A stretch of DNA of 64,000 nt. Source: Filosporella fistucella (Eukaryota; Ascomycota; Leotiomycetes; Helotiales). Each line of letters opens with the position of its first letter. Positions within the stretch are counted from its first letter, which is position 1. Both the position numbers and the translations under genes were made by a program. The stretch is taken from the NCBI GenBank assembly GCA_030077755.1, contig JAQJZZ010000010.1:1488001-1552000 (forward strand). The letters run 5' to 3'. Under the pieces are notes generated by a model. The model saw only the letters and a list, made by a program, of their open reading frames with translations, did not search any database and had not been told where the DNA came from. Below are positions 21,850 to 32,392 of this stretch, in pieces.

Positions 21850-22805
21850 TCAAAACTTCTTATATCCAATTCCCTTCACGAATGTCGCATGCCAATCAGC
21901 CTTCGAAGTTCCCTCGGCCAGTTCGACATAAAATTTCGCATGGGCAGGGCCGTCAATGGCCATGGATGCGGGCGAACCATCTTCATTTCTCTCATCGGCA
22001 TAATGGAATCTATAAGCGTCAGGTAGGCGCTTTGAATGAGAATATTTGAACCTACTTATATCCTTTCCCCTTGTAAGCAGCAGCAGCGGTTTCGATGATA
22101 TGAGACGTTGCTGATTTGCCAACACCTAGATCTAGGACTGTAGGAATGGTTTTTGTGTTGAGAATGTTCCCAGTGTAGATAAATGCTCTGGCCGCTGAGC
22201 CTGGTAGCTCAGCAAATGCAAGTACTGATTGTTGAGCTGCAACAAATGCGCTCGTGGTGTTGACTTTCAAATCGCGAGCAAAGTCTACAAGTGGCAGAGA
22301 GAGAGGGTCATTTGCATCGTTCACTGTCAATGCAGCACCTGAAATGCCGTTAGATGAGTTGATAATGAGAATACCATGAATACCATTGTAGACAACAACA
22401 CTTGGAGGACCGAAGTGTGATTTGACCCTTGCGAAAACCTTGATAATAGAGTCTGAATCGGTGAAATCGCTTTGGATATTTAATTGATCGGCCGTGCTAT
22501 CTTCTTCTTTAAGACTTCGAGCAGCTAAAGCGATCTTGTAGCCTTTTGCTGCAAACGCTTTTCCAACATGATGCCCGATGTTTTTACCCTATTAAATCGC
22601 ACGCCTGTCAGCACAATTATCAACTCGGGGCGTAAAAATTTTTTGGGAATGAAAATGAAGATCATCTGCCACTATTTGGGGTGCTCGATTTGATTTACCC
22701 ATAGATCTTGTCTGATAGTGAACCTGACTGTTGGACAATCGAAGGGTTCAAGGACATGTGACTTACTGCTCCCAGTACAAGTGCGACAGGAGTTGCGGTT
22801 GCCAT
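21850..22805 (-). CDS. Short-chain dehydrogenase/reductase lacking the usual catalytic Tyr
   Basis: Rossmann-fold protein of 228 residues. Exons 22805-22767, 22588-22384, 22338-22056 and 22009-21850; introns of 178, 45 and 46 bp. The 45-bp intron (22383-22339, GTATTC...CTAAC...TTTCAG) is a multiple of three without stops, so an uninterrupted frame runs through it; removing it restores VVVYNGAALTVNDANDPLS, as expected for the family. The glycine motif is LVLGAGKNIG. The canonical YxxxK is replaced by LGVGK, so a classical SDR acid/base is absent, as in a subgroup of fungal SDR-like proteins. Activity is therefore uncertain. A 39-bp first exon supplies the start MATATPVALVLGA. The neighbouring P450 is on the same strand. 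Confidence 0.88.
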
Positions 22806-22889
22806 TTGAAATGATTGAGAGGCTTTCCAGAAATGAAATAAATAGTACCCACTGGGTTATAGGTTTGGTGCAAAGATAAGAAACCATTT

Positions 22890-22897
22890 TATTTATA
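22890..22897 (-). promoter_or_regulatory. TATA box candidate of the SDR gene
   Basis: TATAAATA on the minus strand, 85 nt upstream of the SDR ATG at 22805. Spacing and sequence fit a fungal TATA element. Confidence 0.4.
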
Positions 22898-22905
22898 AAA
22901 GATCT

Positions 22906-23560
22906 GTGGATTTATGGGTGAAATCACTTGAGCCTCCCGCCGCGCAGCAGGAGCGGCGTCGTGCAGGCTGACAAATCCGGATCACATAGCCAACAGATGC
23001 ATTATAAACTTGATTCAAAACCATTCAGATCAGTTCGCCCTGAAAATTTAAACTATTTTGACTCCGTTCCGAGGGACATTTAAAATCATTGCTCAGCCAT
23101 AGAATGTATGACGCTTGATTGGCACAGGTTTCCGAGCAGCCCTCACGCTATGAGATGGATTCACAAGCAAAACATTATCCCACCGGAGTGAATGAAGAGG
23201 CATCATTGCGACAGCTCAGTGTGATACTGTTCCTGATTCCGGAAAGAATCCCTTGACGTATTGAATATTGCATTCGAAGATGTAGCTGTCGGGCTTCCCG
23301 AATGCTAATTCAGGCATAACATAATTGAGCTACTCATTGGCTTTCCGGATTGGATCTCATTTGTACTGTCAATATGAAAGACTTGCATATGTGTCGTTCG
23401 TTTGATAAAAGGCCCTGGCCTGCTGCCCCTTGGGCAACAATATACAAAGCTAATATGCATAGTAAAATTTGGGGGAAGTTTGTTCTCATCATTGGTGACA
23501 CTTCTATGAATCTGGTTCATCTCTGCTGTTGAAAGATTAAACATTGCTCAGGTCTCAGAT
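22906..23560. other. Intergenic, no gene supported
   Basis: About 650 bp upstream of the SDR and before the SDR relics. Short frames only. A GC-rich patch lies at 22930-22970. Confidence 0.4.
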
Positions 23561-23574
23561 ATCCAGTCGCAGCA

Positions 23575-23712
23575 GCATCAATCGAGCCAAGTCAATTGCT
23601 CATGCGTCGTTTTCATACTCTTCTGGCACTCGCGTGAAACCTCGGTGACAGGACTGAGGAAACCATGGGCATCAGCGACTGTCATCGCCGCCCCTGAGAT
23701 GTATCAAAGCCT
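23575..23712 (-). pseudogene. Short SDR fragment resembling the neighbouring SDR
   Basis: On the minus strand a frame reads ISGAAMTVADAHGFLSP and then stops after about 40 codons. It resembles the exon start ISGAALTVNDANDPLSLP of the intact SDR at 21850-22805, including the TCTCAG acceptor-like bases before the GAA codons. No other part of the gene is found next to it. It looks like a remnant of a related gene; the similarity is short, so this is tentative. Confidence 0.35.
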
Positions 23713-23754
23713 ATAATCGAGTCTGATCTCGAGCCTATTTCCAGCATGCCGCCA

Positions 23755-24265
23755 AGGTATATTTTATTGTATTCACAGCAGACGAGCCACTTCAAGGAAG
23801 CACGATGGAGTCCAACAACGCCGCTGGTCAGCTCAAATTGCTCGACCCCTACTTGTTGCGAAGTAGTTTATAGGTATCCGAGTAAAGAATCAGAGGCATC
23901 CATTGTCTTTACGACTGGAAGCGTTGACAATGTACAATACTTGACTGAAGTGTCTGGACTGCCTATGAATCTGGATAGCATGGTCCGGCAAGCAATCTGG
24001 CCTTGTAATCGATATCATCAAGGGCCACCTTGGTGGACTCAGGAACTGTCAATACCGAATTGAGGATTCTCATGACTGATAAGGAAAGAAGAGCAAACAA
24101 GGGCGGTTTGGCTTCATGGCTGCCCATGGGCCATATGGATAGACCATAGGACTGCTAAGCTCTTGAAATGATGCTGAAGAGTTTGCATAGTTGAGGAGGC
24201 AGCCGAGGAAGGTTTGTTACTGTGGACCAAATTCATTCCCTCGAGCGAATCAAGTGTACAGCTGG
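23755..24265 (+). pseudogene. Decayed short-chain dehydrogenase
   Basis: Pieces of an SDR are legible in order but in different plus-strand frames: VYFIVFTADEPLQ near 23757, GVQQRRWSAQIARPLLVAK followed by a stop near 23813-23872, ASIVFTTGSVDN near 23897, and TLVDSGTVNTEL near 24025 followed by WLPMGHMDRP and two stops near 24145. These correspond to the beta-4 segment, the helix before the catalytic strand, the catalytic-strand region SIVxTTGS, and the PGxVxTEL segment of the family. The catalytic YxxxK segment is not readable. Several frameshifts and stops make it non-functional. Its strand is opposite to that of the intact SDR. Confidence 0.5.
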
Positions 24266-25494
24266 TATAGGCTGCGACGAGCTTCATCCACGAGAGAAAC
24301 ACGGTTCTATAGGATTGGACGAGATGGAAACTTCCTTCCTTCCTGAGTGAAGGTAATCATGGCGATTAATGACATTGATGAGCCATTGGATGTCAAGTTG
24401 AAAAGTTCAGCTGAAATAGAATTGCAGAAATTAGAAACATGAAGAGATCAACAGTGCTTGGCTGATGAGCGACAACCCGCTGAATGATGGCCAACCATAA
24501 TTACGCCGATACCAAGGAGTTGTCGCCCGCCTAAGTAGTGACCCAAACAGTTCCAACTTATGACGCGATTCCCACTCTGAGCCCTATGTATAATGCAAAA
24601 TAAGTCTAAACCTCCCACACCGGCCATTCAATTCAGGTTGTTTGGTCCAACGGAAACGTTCACGGTTACCGTGTAAAACCGTGGGGAGTTAAAAACATTT
24701 GCTCTAGGCGCATCGAAGCCAATGATGGGTTCCCATGTAATGTTCACCCCTCCAGTCTGCAAGATAGGATTATTCCTTGAGCAGATGGAGAAGTGTTTTG
24801 CCATTTTCGGGAATTGTCAATTTATCATTTTTTGGCCGAAGTTTCGACTGGTACCATGAACGTATTCGTGTGAGCTTGTATAAATTTCTTGGCACGTTTG
24901 TCTATACTTTTTGATGCCACCCGTAGCCTTCGACACCTGGTCGGGACCCTTATATCATCTTAGAATGGATTTCTGCCATACAAATTCTCAGACTAGATAT
25001 GGAATCTTGTGACAATTGCAACTCAACTCCGATGCATCGCATAGCACCATACCCTCTTCCCGTCTGGCGAAGTGAAGCCGAACTTTAAATCAGGCGAGAT
25101 ATTTCAGCTCCAATACCTATCGAATCACGGAATTTGCCAGACCTTCAACTTCCAACGACTGTACAGCATTTTACCTAAATTTGATTGGGTATTCACGACT
25201 GCGGCTGACCATATGAAGGCTTTTGAGAGCTATGATCTAGGCTCTGGAGAAGGCTGAAATGAACTTCAGCATTTCACACTAATGTCCTGCCGTCCAGTTG
25301 TCCTTCACCTGAGTAAAGTAAGATGTTCAAAGTGTTCAGCCAGAAGCTGAGGAGATTTCAGCTCCGAAATCATCTGATATCAGGCTTTATACTTCACGAA
25401 TGTATATATGGCTTCCAAATTGCCAATATCGGATAGCAACTCCCAGAAAAATTCAGAGGAATTTCAGACTTCGTGACGCTCTAGCCAGGAATCA
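24266..25494. other. Intergenic, no gene supported
   Basis: About 1.2 kb. A short frame from 24998 reads MESCDNCNSTPMHRIAPYPLPVW and stops; it has no recognised family. Presumably it includes the RidA promoter. Confidence 0.4.
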
Positions 25495-25991
25495 ATGTCC
25501 GTCCAACACATCAGAACAAAATCTGGCGCTGTACCCTACAAGGGGCGCTTGCACACCGTCAGCATCATTCCCCCGAATACGCCCATTGCATACATTTCCA
25601 CTCAGTGGGCGTGTGACCCAGAGACAGGAGAACCAGTTGAGGATGCTATAGGAGACTACTACAAGCAAGCCAAAATTGTTTGGACCCATGTTTATGGCAT
25701 ACTCAATGAGCTCGGAGTTCAGGCCAAAGACATTGTACACCGAACTGTGAACTTGCTGTGAGTAAAATTACTACTAAAATCGTACATCACCTTTGACCGG
25801 CTTTCAGAGACTTCAACGACGAGATTGGAAAAACCGTCATCGACGCGCAATTGGAGGTCACACCTGAGGAATGGAAGGCGCATGCTGTTGGTAGCTCTCT
25901 GTCGTTCAAAGGTGTTTCGCTGTTCCATCGTCCTGGTCTTGTTTATGCTGTGGAGCTTGTTGTTGCTCTGACCAACCGCAGGGAAGGGTGA
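25495..25991 (+). CDS. RidA/YjgF/YER057c/UK114-family protein
   Basis: 148-residue protein; exons 25495-25757 and 25808-25991, one 50-bp intron (GTGAGT...TTTCAG) joining VNLL to DFNDEIGKTV. RidA proteins hydrolyse reactive enamine/imine intermediates from PLP enzymes or have derived roles. Family character is seen in the N-terminal IPPNTPIAYISTQWACDPETG, the helix YYKQAKIVWTHVYGILNELGVQAKDIVHRTV and the C-terminal VYAVELVVAL. The Arg that binds the carboxylate in canonical RidA (usually in the motif RxxV near residue 105) cannot be placed with certainty. Length fits the family. It is 277 bp upstream of the HET-domain gene in the same direction. Confidence 0.8.
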
Positions 25992-26268
25992 AGATCGAGA
26001 AAACTCCCAGTGGCGCATCACTTATTGGCAACTATGTAGTTGTTGTAACAACTACATTTGGCAATGATTGGACTGTAATTTCGATGGCGTAGGCTGTCAA
26101 TTTCCAAAGTATGTTTCTCAAAAGCCACAGGTGTCAATCATTGTTGCTGTACTAAGGTAATTTCCTGATGAAATCCACCCCGCCAGATATTGGCGATGGA
26201 AAAATGTAACTCCGTCCCGTCAGCACGAATTTCGGAAATACAAGCGCGATAACTACACATCTTCCATA

Positions 26269-28182
26269 ATGTTTTCTTCTCTGGCTACTGGCGAGATCCG
26301 CCTTCTCCACATTCTTCCCGGTCATTTGAAAGATGAGATTGTATGTTTCCTCGAAATAACAACTCTGGAATCCGCGTACCAAGCCCTTTCTTATACCTGG
26401 GGTGGGCAAGATCTGGCGTGTGAGATTATCCTCTCTGGACAGCCATACCCAGTTACTTCGAATTTATACGACGCTATCAAGCATCTCCGATACGACAATG
26501 GCAGAGAGCGCATACTGTGGATTGATGCTATTTGTATCGATCAGCAGAATAACGAGGAAAGAAATGCTCAGGTGAACATGATGGCCCAGATTTATCGAAA
26601 TGCTCGTCTCGTCGTAATGTGGCTGGGCAAGGAAACTTATATTGATGACATCTCAATTGAAGGCATAGCGTTTGCTCTTCTAGAGCAGACTCAAGAAGTG
26701 TTCCGGCAGTATGGGCTTGTTGATCTTGACTTTCAGCAACTTGACCCTAGTGGGTCGACGTGTCCAGGATACGGCTTGCCAAATACCAGCTCAACAAAAT
26801 GGATCGCACTTGCACGACTATTTTCAAAGCCATACTTTGAAAGAATTTGGATAATACAGGAGGTTGTCATGGCGAGCAAAGCTATACTAGCATGCGGAAG
26901 GCTGAGCATTGAATGGGATGCGATTAGATGCTTTGCAAAGAGTGTGCAGAAAGGCGGTGCTCTTGGAAACCTCGAATATGATGCTATTGCACCTGGTATT
27001 GTCTCAGTCAATGTCATGGCTGATTTGAAGGATCGCCAGTTCAGTGGAGGAATTGAGCTCCTTCCTCTACTCGTGAGAACGCGGTTATATCAAGCCACTA
27101 AGGATGTGGATAAAGTTTTCGCACTCATGAATCTATCTTCAAACTCTCACAATGTTGGCATCAAAGTAGATTACTCACTCGAGGGAGAGCCACATAAACT
27201 CTGGCACAAATTAGCCTTGCATAGTTTGACCGAACACCAAAATCTGCTCTGTTTGTCAAATGCAAGTGTAAACACCTCATTTCAACAATCTTGGGTCCCG
27301 AATTGGGCAGACAAATTCGATGGTCGTATCTGTCTCGCCCTGCAGGGTGAGCAACATTTTCGCGCTTCAGGAATCATGGAAGCATCCATCAAGGTGTCCG
27401 ATGACTGCCAGGTAATTACTGTAGCTGGATACATTGTAGACGCCGTTGATAAAATCGCCCCGGAGATGAACACTTTCGTTCCGAATGCTCTGAAAGCTGG
27501 TCCTCTTGATGTGTGTATGTATTGGACCGTTTTCTTACTAGAAATTTCTCCCGAAGTACTTTGGACCGCTGTGACACTTTTCGTGACAAATAGCTGATCT
27601 GCTCCTTGCCTAGGGATGACCAAGGAAGAAAGCGATGAAAGGACATCAATATTCGCTGCTGCAATTTGCGATCCCCTAGAGATATCTAAACATGCTTTCA
27701 AATACAGCAAGGTCTCCCGGAACAGCGAACTGGCACGGACTTTATGCTGCGATCTACTCATGACCGGGGAGAAAGCTAACATTGAGAATGCAAGCCGAAT
27801 ACTTGAATGGATGATCACAATTATGAGCAGATTTGCATCAGGTGATGTGCCAGAGGACCCCGGAGAATTGGAGGCTCTGAAACAGAAGCTAGAAGCCATG
27901 CGGCCAGTTGACCTGAGATTGGAAGAAATCATGCATCCTTTTATATCCTTCGGAGTCGGCAGAAGTGTCTGTTCAACCACGAAAGGTGACCTCGGCCGTG
28001 TGCCATTTGGGACGAGACCTGGAGATTTGGTCTGCATTCTTACGGGCGGTACGGTCCCGTTCGTTCTTAGGGCAGATGGATCCGAATATCGCCTTGTAGG
28101 AGAATGTTTCATAAATAGTATAATGTATGGGGAGGCACTGAAAACTGCTGATCTGAATCTGCATGAATTCAGCATCAGATAA
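26269..28182 (+). CDS. Heterokaryon-incompatibility (HET) domain protein
   Basis: Protein of about 623 residues. The HET domain lies at about 43-200: ALSYTWGG, ILWIDAICIDQQNNEER, QMMAQIYRNA-like and VVMWLG, followed by RIWIIQEVVMA. HET domains trigger non-self recognition or regulated cell death in filamentous fungi and are distantly TIR-like. The middle VFALMNL and the C-terminal segment FISFGVGRSVCSTTKGDLGRVP, GTRPGDLVCILTGGTVPFVLR, YRLVGECFINSIMYGE are the usual ending of these proteins. One intron near 27583-27624 (GTGACA...CCAAG, with GCTGAT branch) joins exons 26269-27582 and 27625-28182 in frame; donor 27571 also keeps frame. The acceptor CCAAG is weak, and the stronger CCTAG at 27613 would shift the frame, so splicing needs confirmation. 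Confidence 0.85.
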
Positions 28183-28427
28183 ATTCCAATCCATTTCAGC
28201 TTCAGGCTTGATTGGCTTGTAGGACTGCAAGTGCACACAGGATTCCGCTAATATATATGGGTCTGCAATTTGGGAAGACTACTGATAGCTTTCCTAACAA
28301 ATATCCATCAATGTCTCACTCGTTGGGTGTATAACTTCTGTGTGGTCATATGAATCACAATTATTCAATATCGCAAGGACGGGCCAACAGGCCCTTTTTC
28401 CAAGAGCACTCACAACACAACATATGA

Positions 28428-29393
28428 TCAATTATACCAGAGCTGAAGCCGATCTTTCCAACCTCTTGCATACATCATTGCCAAACAGTCAAAAAAGTCC
28501 TCATTTGTCACGACCGCAGAATGTATCTGCTTCCACCCATGGTTCCAGACCACATGCAGAGAGAAAACCTCAGCATCCCCAATATCTGCCCGAAATCTCC
28601 CTTCTCGTGCAATCTTGATCGCTCTTCTAGTAAATTCTTTCAAGTCATCTGTGCTGCGGAGACATACCACGAATCCGTCACCCCACTGCGCGAGTTTTTG
28701 GCTGGCCTCGAAATCTTCGTCGCGATGGGAGCCTCTGCTGGATTCAGGCTTTTGGTCTGCCTTGCTAGGAACCTCGACCTGTTCATCAGGGATTGGTCGA
28801 CCGCTAGTCCGGTCTGTAGAGCTACTGTGACGGGATATTTTGCCAGGATCTGATGTCAAGTACTCGACGACAACCGGCCATCGACGTGGTATCTGAAATG
28901 GGAAGGGAAATTTTGGAAGAGGCTCGTATGGCGTTCGCGATGGTGCAGGTGTAGGCGTGGGCGCCGGTATTGATGTGGCTGCAGGAGTCGATGCTGGGGT
29001 TAGGACCGGGGAAGGGGACGGGGATGCGGAGGGTGATGGAGCAGGCTGGATGGCTGGTGGCTCAGATTCCCTTGAGCTGATTCGAAGTCGCCCGTTAATG
29101 AGATCTCTGAATTTGGTTAATGTCCGGGCTGCCGTCGAAGCTCTGGATGGCTTCCTGGAGGGAGCGATAATGACTGGAGGTGGGATGATGATTGGTGGCG
29201 GTTCAGATGTTGCCTTTGCTCGAGCTTGATGTGATGTTCTTGGTGGATGGCCATGATTTATTGGAGGATTTGGTGTTGAAACAGCCCTTTTTTGTAACTT
29301 CCTGGCGGAGGTGCCTCTACTTTCCATGAGTAGGAAAATTCTAAGAGTATTCTTCAAGGCAGCTGTCAAATCATCTCCATTATATAAACTCAC
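28428..29393 (-). CDS. Uncharacterised protein with Pro/Ser-rich middle
   Basis: Single-exon frame of 321 residues with no recognised family. The N-terminal third is basic and Pro-rich; residues about 115-165 are a low-complexity Pro/Ser/Ala/Thr tract made of short PTPAPS- and PSPSP-like steps. The C-terminal 90 residues look globular (WGDGFVVCLRSTDDLKEFTRRAIKIAREGRFR, VVWNHGWKQIHSAVVTNEDFFDCLAMMYARGW) and recall the small C-terminal domain found in variable ascomycete proteins. No signal peptide or membrane segment. A later ATG (MESRGT, 23 codons in) is an alternative start. The gene is convergent with the HET gene, 245 bp apart. Confidence 0.6.
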   Translation of the reverse strand: MSLYNGDDLTAALKNTLRIFLLMESRGTSARKLQKRAVSTPNPPINHGHPPRTSHQARAKATSEPPPIIIPPPVIIAPSRKPSRASTAARTLTKFRDLINGRLRISSRESEPPAIQPAPSPSASPSPSPVLTPASTPAATSIPAPTPTPAPSRTPYEPLPKFPFPFQIPRRWPVVVEYLTSDPGKISRHSSSTDRTSGRPIPDEQVEVPSKADQKPESSRGSHRDEDFEASQKLAQWGDGFVVCLRSTDDLKEFTRRAIKIAREGRFRADIGDAEVFSLHVVWNHGWKQIHSAVVTNEDFFDCLAMMYARGWKDRLQLWYN

Positions 29394-29926
29394 TGAGAAG
29401 TCAAAGTCAGCAAACAGCTTGTGGTTCTTCGCTAGTATAGATGTATAATTCCGTGCGTAGATTCTAACAAATCGATGTAAACAAATTTAGGCTGCTCAAG
29501 TCAAAGGACTCTTTGCAAGAACAAACGAACATCAAAAGCTAAAAAAAATTACACGGAAGACCAAACTCCCTTCACGAACAGTAGAGATGCAGAGAGGCTA
29601 AGAAAATTGGATAACTGGTTTTATATTTTAAGATTATAAAGCGGCTTAGCGAAGTAGGAGTAAGACGCAGTGAGAGTCAGTGACAGTAATAATTCATTGT
29701 GATAGAAGCAAACATAGAACAACGAGAATTTTTCAACCTTGTTGCAACAAAGGAGATTTATATGGGGTGCAGAAAAAGACATCATTTACATGAACAGTTG
29801 AAGAATGATCTTATCATCGAGACCAGCTCGGAGGTTCCATTCAAGCTGGCCCACTAGACCAACTGTTGACTATGTCAAAAGAAGTCGTGTGCTTCCACTC
29901 ACTGGTAGAAGGGGGCTTTCTTTACA
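29394..29926. other. Intergenic, no gene supported
   Basis: 530 bp of AT-rich DNA upstream of the Pro-rich-protein gene and downstream of the coiled-coil gene, both on the minus strand. No feature beyond A-tracts. Confidence 0.5.
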
Positions 29927-30514
29927 TCAGTCTGTTTGATTGTTTTCTTCATCCCAGCTTGCACCATCATCCTTCGACATCTCGTCGAAGAGGTATTGTC
30001 GCTCGGTTTTAATTTCATCACGGAGCTCAGCAGCCCGCTGGCTTTCACGTCTCATCTCGCTCATTATCCAAGCTTCTTCCCACTGGCAATTTCGTTCAGA
30101 CCATGCATGGTTATCCTGGGCCTCAGCGATACGGTACTCCGCCACTTCGAGGGCAATCTCGTCTTCACCTGCTGCTACGAACTCCTCCTCAAGGTTTCGC
30201 ATCTCTTCCTCAAACTCAGATTCTGCCGAGGCGTGTCGTATCGCTGCTTCCCTAAACTGCGCGTATAGTGACTTCTCCCTTGCTTCAGCATCTGACAACT
30301 CTTTCTTCATTTCGGCAAGACCTCGTGTGGCCTTGGTTGGTGAGTGACTGAGATGTGGGATGCCAGATGCACAGTCAAAACATCCTACATAAAGCGTGCG
30401 TCGCTTTTGCCCTGCCCTGGTTGCCTGTTCGTTGTACTCGATTATTTGTCTATCTGACATATCTGCGACCTGGTGATGTTTTGTGAAGGAACGGAATGTG
30501 GACCTGGATATCAC
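29927..30514 (-). CDS. Small coiled-coil protein, function unknown
   Basis: Single-exon frame of up to 195 residues; the in-frame ATG at 30460 (MSDRQIIEY, giving 177 residues) is as likely as the first ATG. Residues from about 65 onward are Glu/Ala/Arg-rich with heptad-like spacing (EMKKELSDAEAREKSLYAQFREAA, ESEFEEEMRNLEEEF), suggesting a long helical coiled coil. The acidic tail ends DDGASWDEENNQTD. There is a single CxxC (GCFDC) in the N-terminal third. No domain family is recognised. Coding status rests on length and composition only. Confidence 0.5.
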   Translation of the reverse strand: MISRSTFRSFTKHHQVADMSDRQIIEYNEQATRAGQKRRTLYVGCFDCASGIPHLSHSPTKATRGLAEMKKELSDAEAREKSLYAQFREAAIRHASAESEFEEEMRNLEEEFVAAGEDEIALEVAEYRIAEAQDNHAWSERNCQWEEAWIMSEMRRESQRAAELRDEIKTERQYLFDEMSKDDGASWDEENNQTD

Positions 30515-30666
30515 AAAATGCTCATGGAAAAAAAAAATGAAATTCTGTGAGGATGATCTGATGATTGGTTCCTGTGAAGAGTGCTTGGTATGAGGGATGT
30601 TCCTGGCGGGCTAGACTCTGAATTTATATCAATATTGTATTTGTATCCCTCAATTGTATTAATAAG

Positions 30667-30705
30667 CTTCAATGAGATTGTTTTTCAAATACAACCTCAT
30701 TGAAG
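30667..30705. other. Perfect 10-bp inverted repeat (hairpin)
   Basis: CTTCAATGAG at 30667-30676 and CTCATTGAAG at 30696-30705 are perfect inverted repeats. The 19 bases between add a further TTGT/ACAA pairing after one mismatch, leaving a 9-base loop. It sits about 165 bp past the riboside-kinase stop and 150-250 bp upstream of the coiled-coil gene, both on the minus strand. Confidence 0.7.
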
Positions 30706-30869
30706 TACAGGATAATGCCATTGTGAGAGCTCTTTGAAGATATTTAGGTTTCACCCACGAAGACTTGTCTCCTTCACCATTAACAATGCTGGAGCGTGGC
30801 TTTGTGCAGCCTTTGTCAAGAGGACAATACCGGTTGGGTCTTTGAAGTCAATTCCCCTCTACTCGGTGC

Positions 30870-31692
30870 TCATGATTTGGCAACTGCGGGCAATTGACTC
30901 ATGAGCATCTCGACGGCCCATATCAGGGTCGACGTCATGTCATTATCGATACCACTGTCTTGGCACTTGATATTCCACTCTCTTAATACTTCATCCTTAA
31001 ATTCTCCCTCAACATCATCATCTTTGAACATCCATTTGTGATCTTCCACATAATTGGGCCAGACAATTTTGTCAACGTATCCGGGTGGATCCTCCCAGAA
31101 GCCTTCGAGCGTAACATAACCACTTCGTGCCTCACGCCGTGCTTTAGCCTTAGCATAGCTGACACGAAGAAAGAGCTTTATATCCAGCTGCGGTTGGATT
31201 GATTCCATCGATTTCGAGTAGAGCAAAAATCCGTCGAAGACACAGAGCCGAATCGGGTTTGGAGATGAACCAAGAAGACCATGGCCTGGATTACCAGGCT
31301 CTGACCAAGCCCTTACTTTGGATTTGAGCGATTGGATGGCTTCATCTGATACTGGGCATTCTCCTACCGAATTCTGATCTTCCTTTGAGTCTAAATCAGG
31401 CTGCAAACAGTTAGTCACGTGTGCATAAACATATGACCTTCGTACTGACTGGAAATGTGCCATACTTGTGGATATGGTCCAACGATTTGACTATGTCAGG
31501 AACATTCAATGCCTCAGAGCAGTCCCAGTCTAGGAGGTCATGTTTCTTGGGCAATTCAACTTCAGCCCGGTAGAAGTCGTCCTCGTGAAGGACAAAGGTG
31601 TTTGGGAAAATATCGCGCAGTAACCGACTAAGAGTTGTTTTTCCACTGGATGAACAGCCGCTGACGCCGACAACTACGGCCTTCCCGACCAT
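30870..31692 (-). CDS. NRK1: Nicotinamide riboside kinase
   Basis: P-loop kinase of 257 residues phosphorylating nicotinamide riboside to NMN in NAD+ salvage. Exons 31692-31450 and 31400-30870; the 49-bp intron (GTCAGT...TTGCAG) joins GTFP to PDLDSK in phase 0. The Walker A motif is GVSGCSSSGKTT (9-20, Lys 18). HEDDFY supplies the Asp expected to act as base, and LLDWDCSEALN matches the riboside-binding segment of NRKs. FDGFLLY and LRVSYAKAKARREARSGYVTLEGFWEDPPGYVDKIVWPNYV form the Walker-B/lid part of the uridine-kinase-like fold. The ATG at 31692 was chosen because the fold begins there; the longer upstream frame is basic and unlike the family. Confidence 0.9.
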
Positions 31693-32392
31693 CTCTGGGG
31701 TAAAATGCTTCGTAAAGTATAGATGGAGACGATGTAAAAGAGATAGGTAATCAAAGGTGGAAGAATAGTGGAGACGTTGGCAAGCCGCGGAAAAATGGTT
31801 GCGCCTAGCGCGTTGCTTACGCCCCGAACCTCCTCGTGCCCGGTTGATGCTCACCCCCTTGACACAAGCAAAGGCTGGGTCTTCCTACTTGCTGAGTTGC
31901 AGATCATTATTCTGAAAGCTTGGGGAACTTGCTGGCAAATTTGATTTGGCATTGTAGGAATATGATGCGTTTAATACCAACAAAACATTGTCATAATATG
32001 GTCATCCGAGAGGAGTGTATACTATCCCACATAGGTTTACTAAGTGATTATCACAGGAACAAGATATGGTAATTTCTTTAATCAAGTATCATTTACCAAT
32101 CTAGAAAGCTCGATGACTTGCCGACTCAGAAGTCAAGAGAACTATCTGCACTTTCCCCTCACACCATTCCAAGCACAGAAACGAGCGAGGTATGCCATGA
32201 TTGACCCTTATGTACAATGTTGGCTATATGTTTGTTGGTCTAGAGTGACACCAATGTGATTTAAGAATTCGATTACGGTCCGCGAGAAATTCCTGCCCCC
32301 AACTGTACTAGGCAGCACCCAAGGCATAGCCTAGGGTAATGAGTATATCATGATGGGCTCAGTGCATCACGAGATGTGCCTTGATATCCCTC
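31693..32392. other. Intergenic, no gene supported
   Basis: 700 bp carrying the NRK1 promoter and the 3' end of the next minus-strand gene. No other feature. Confidence 0.45.
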
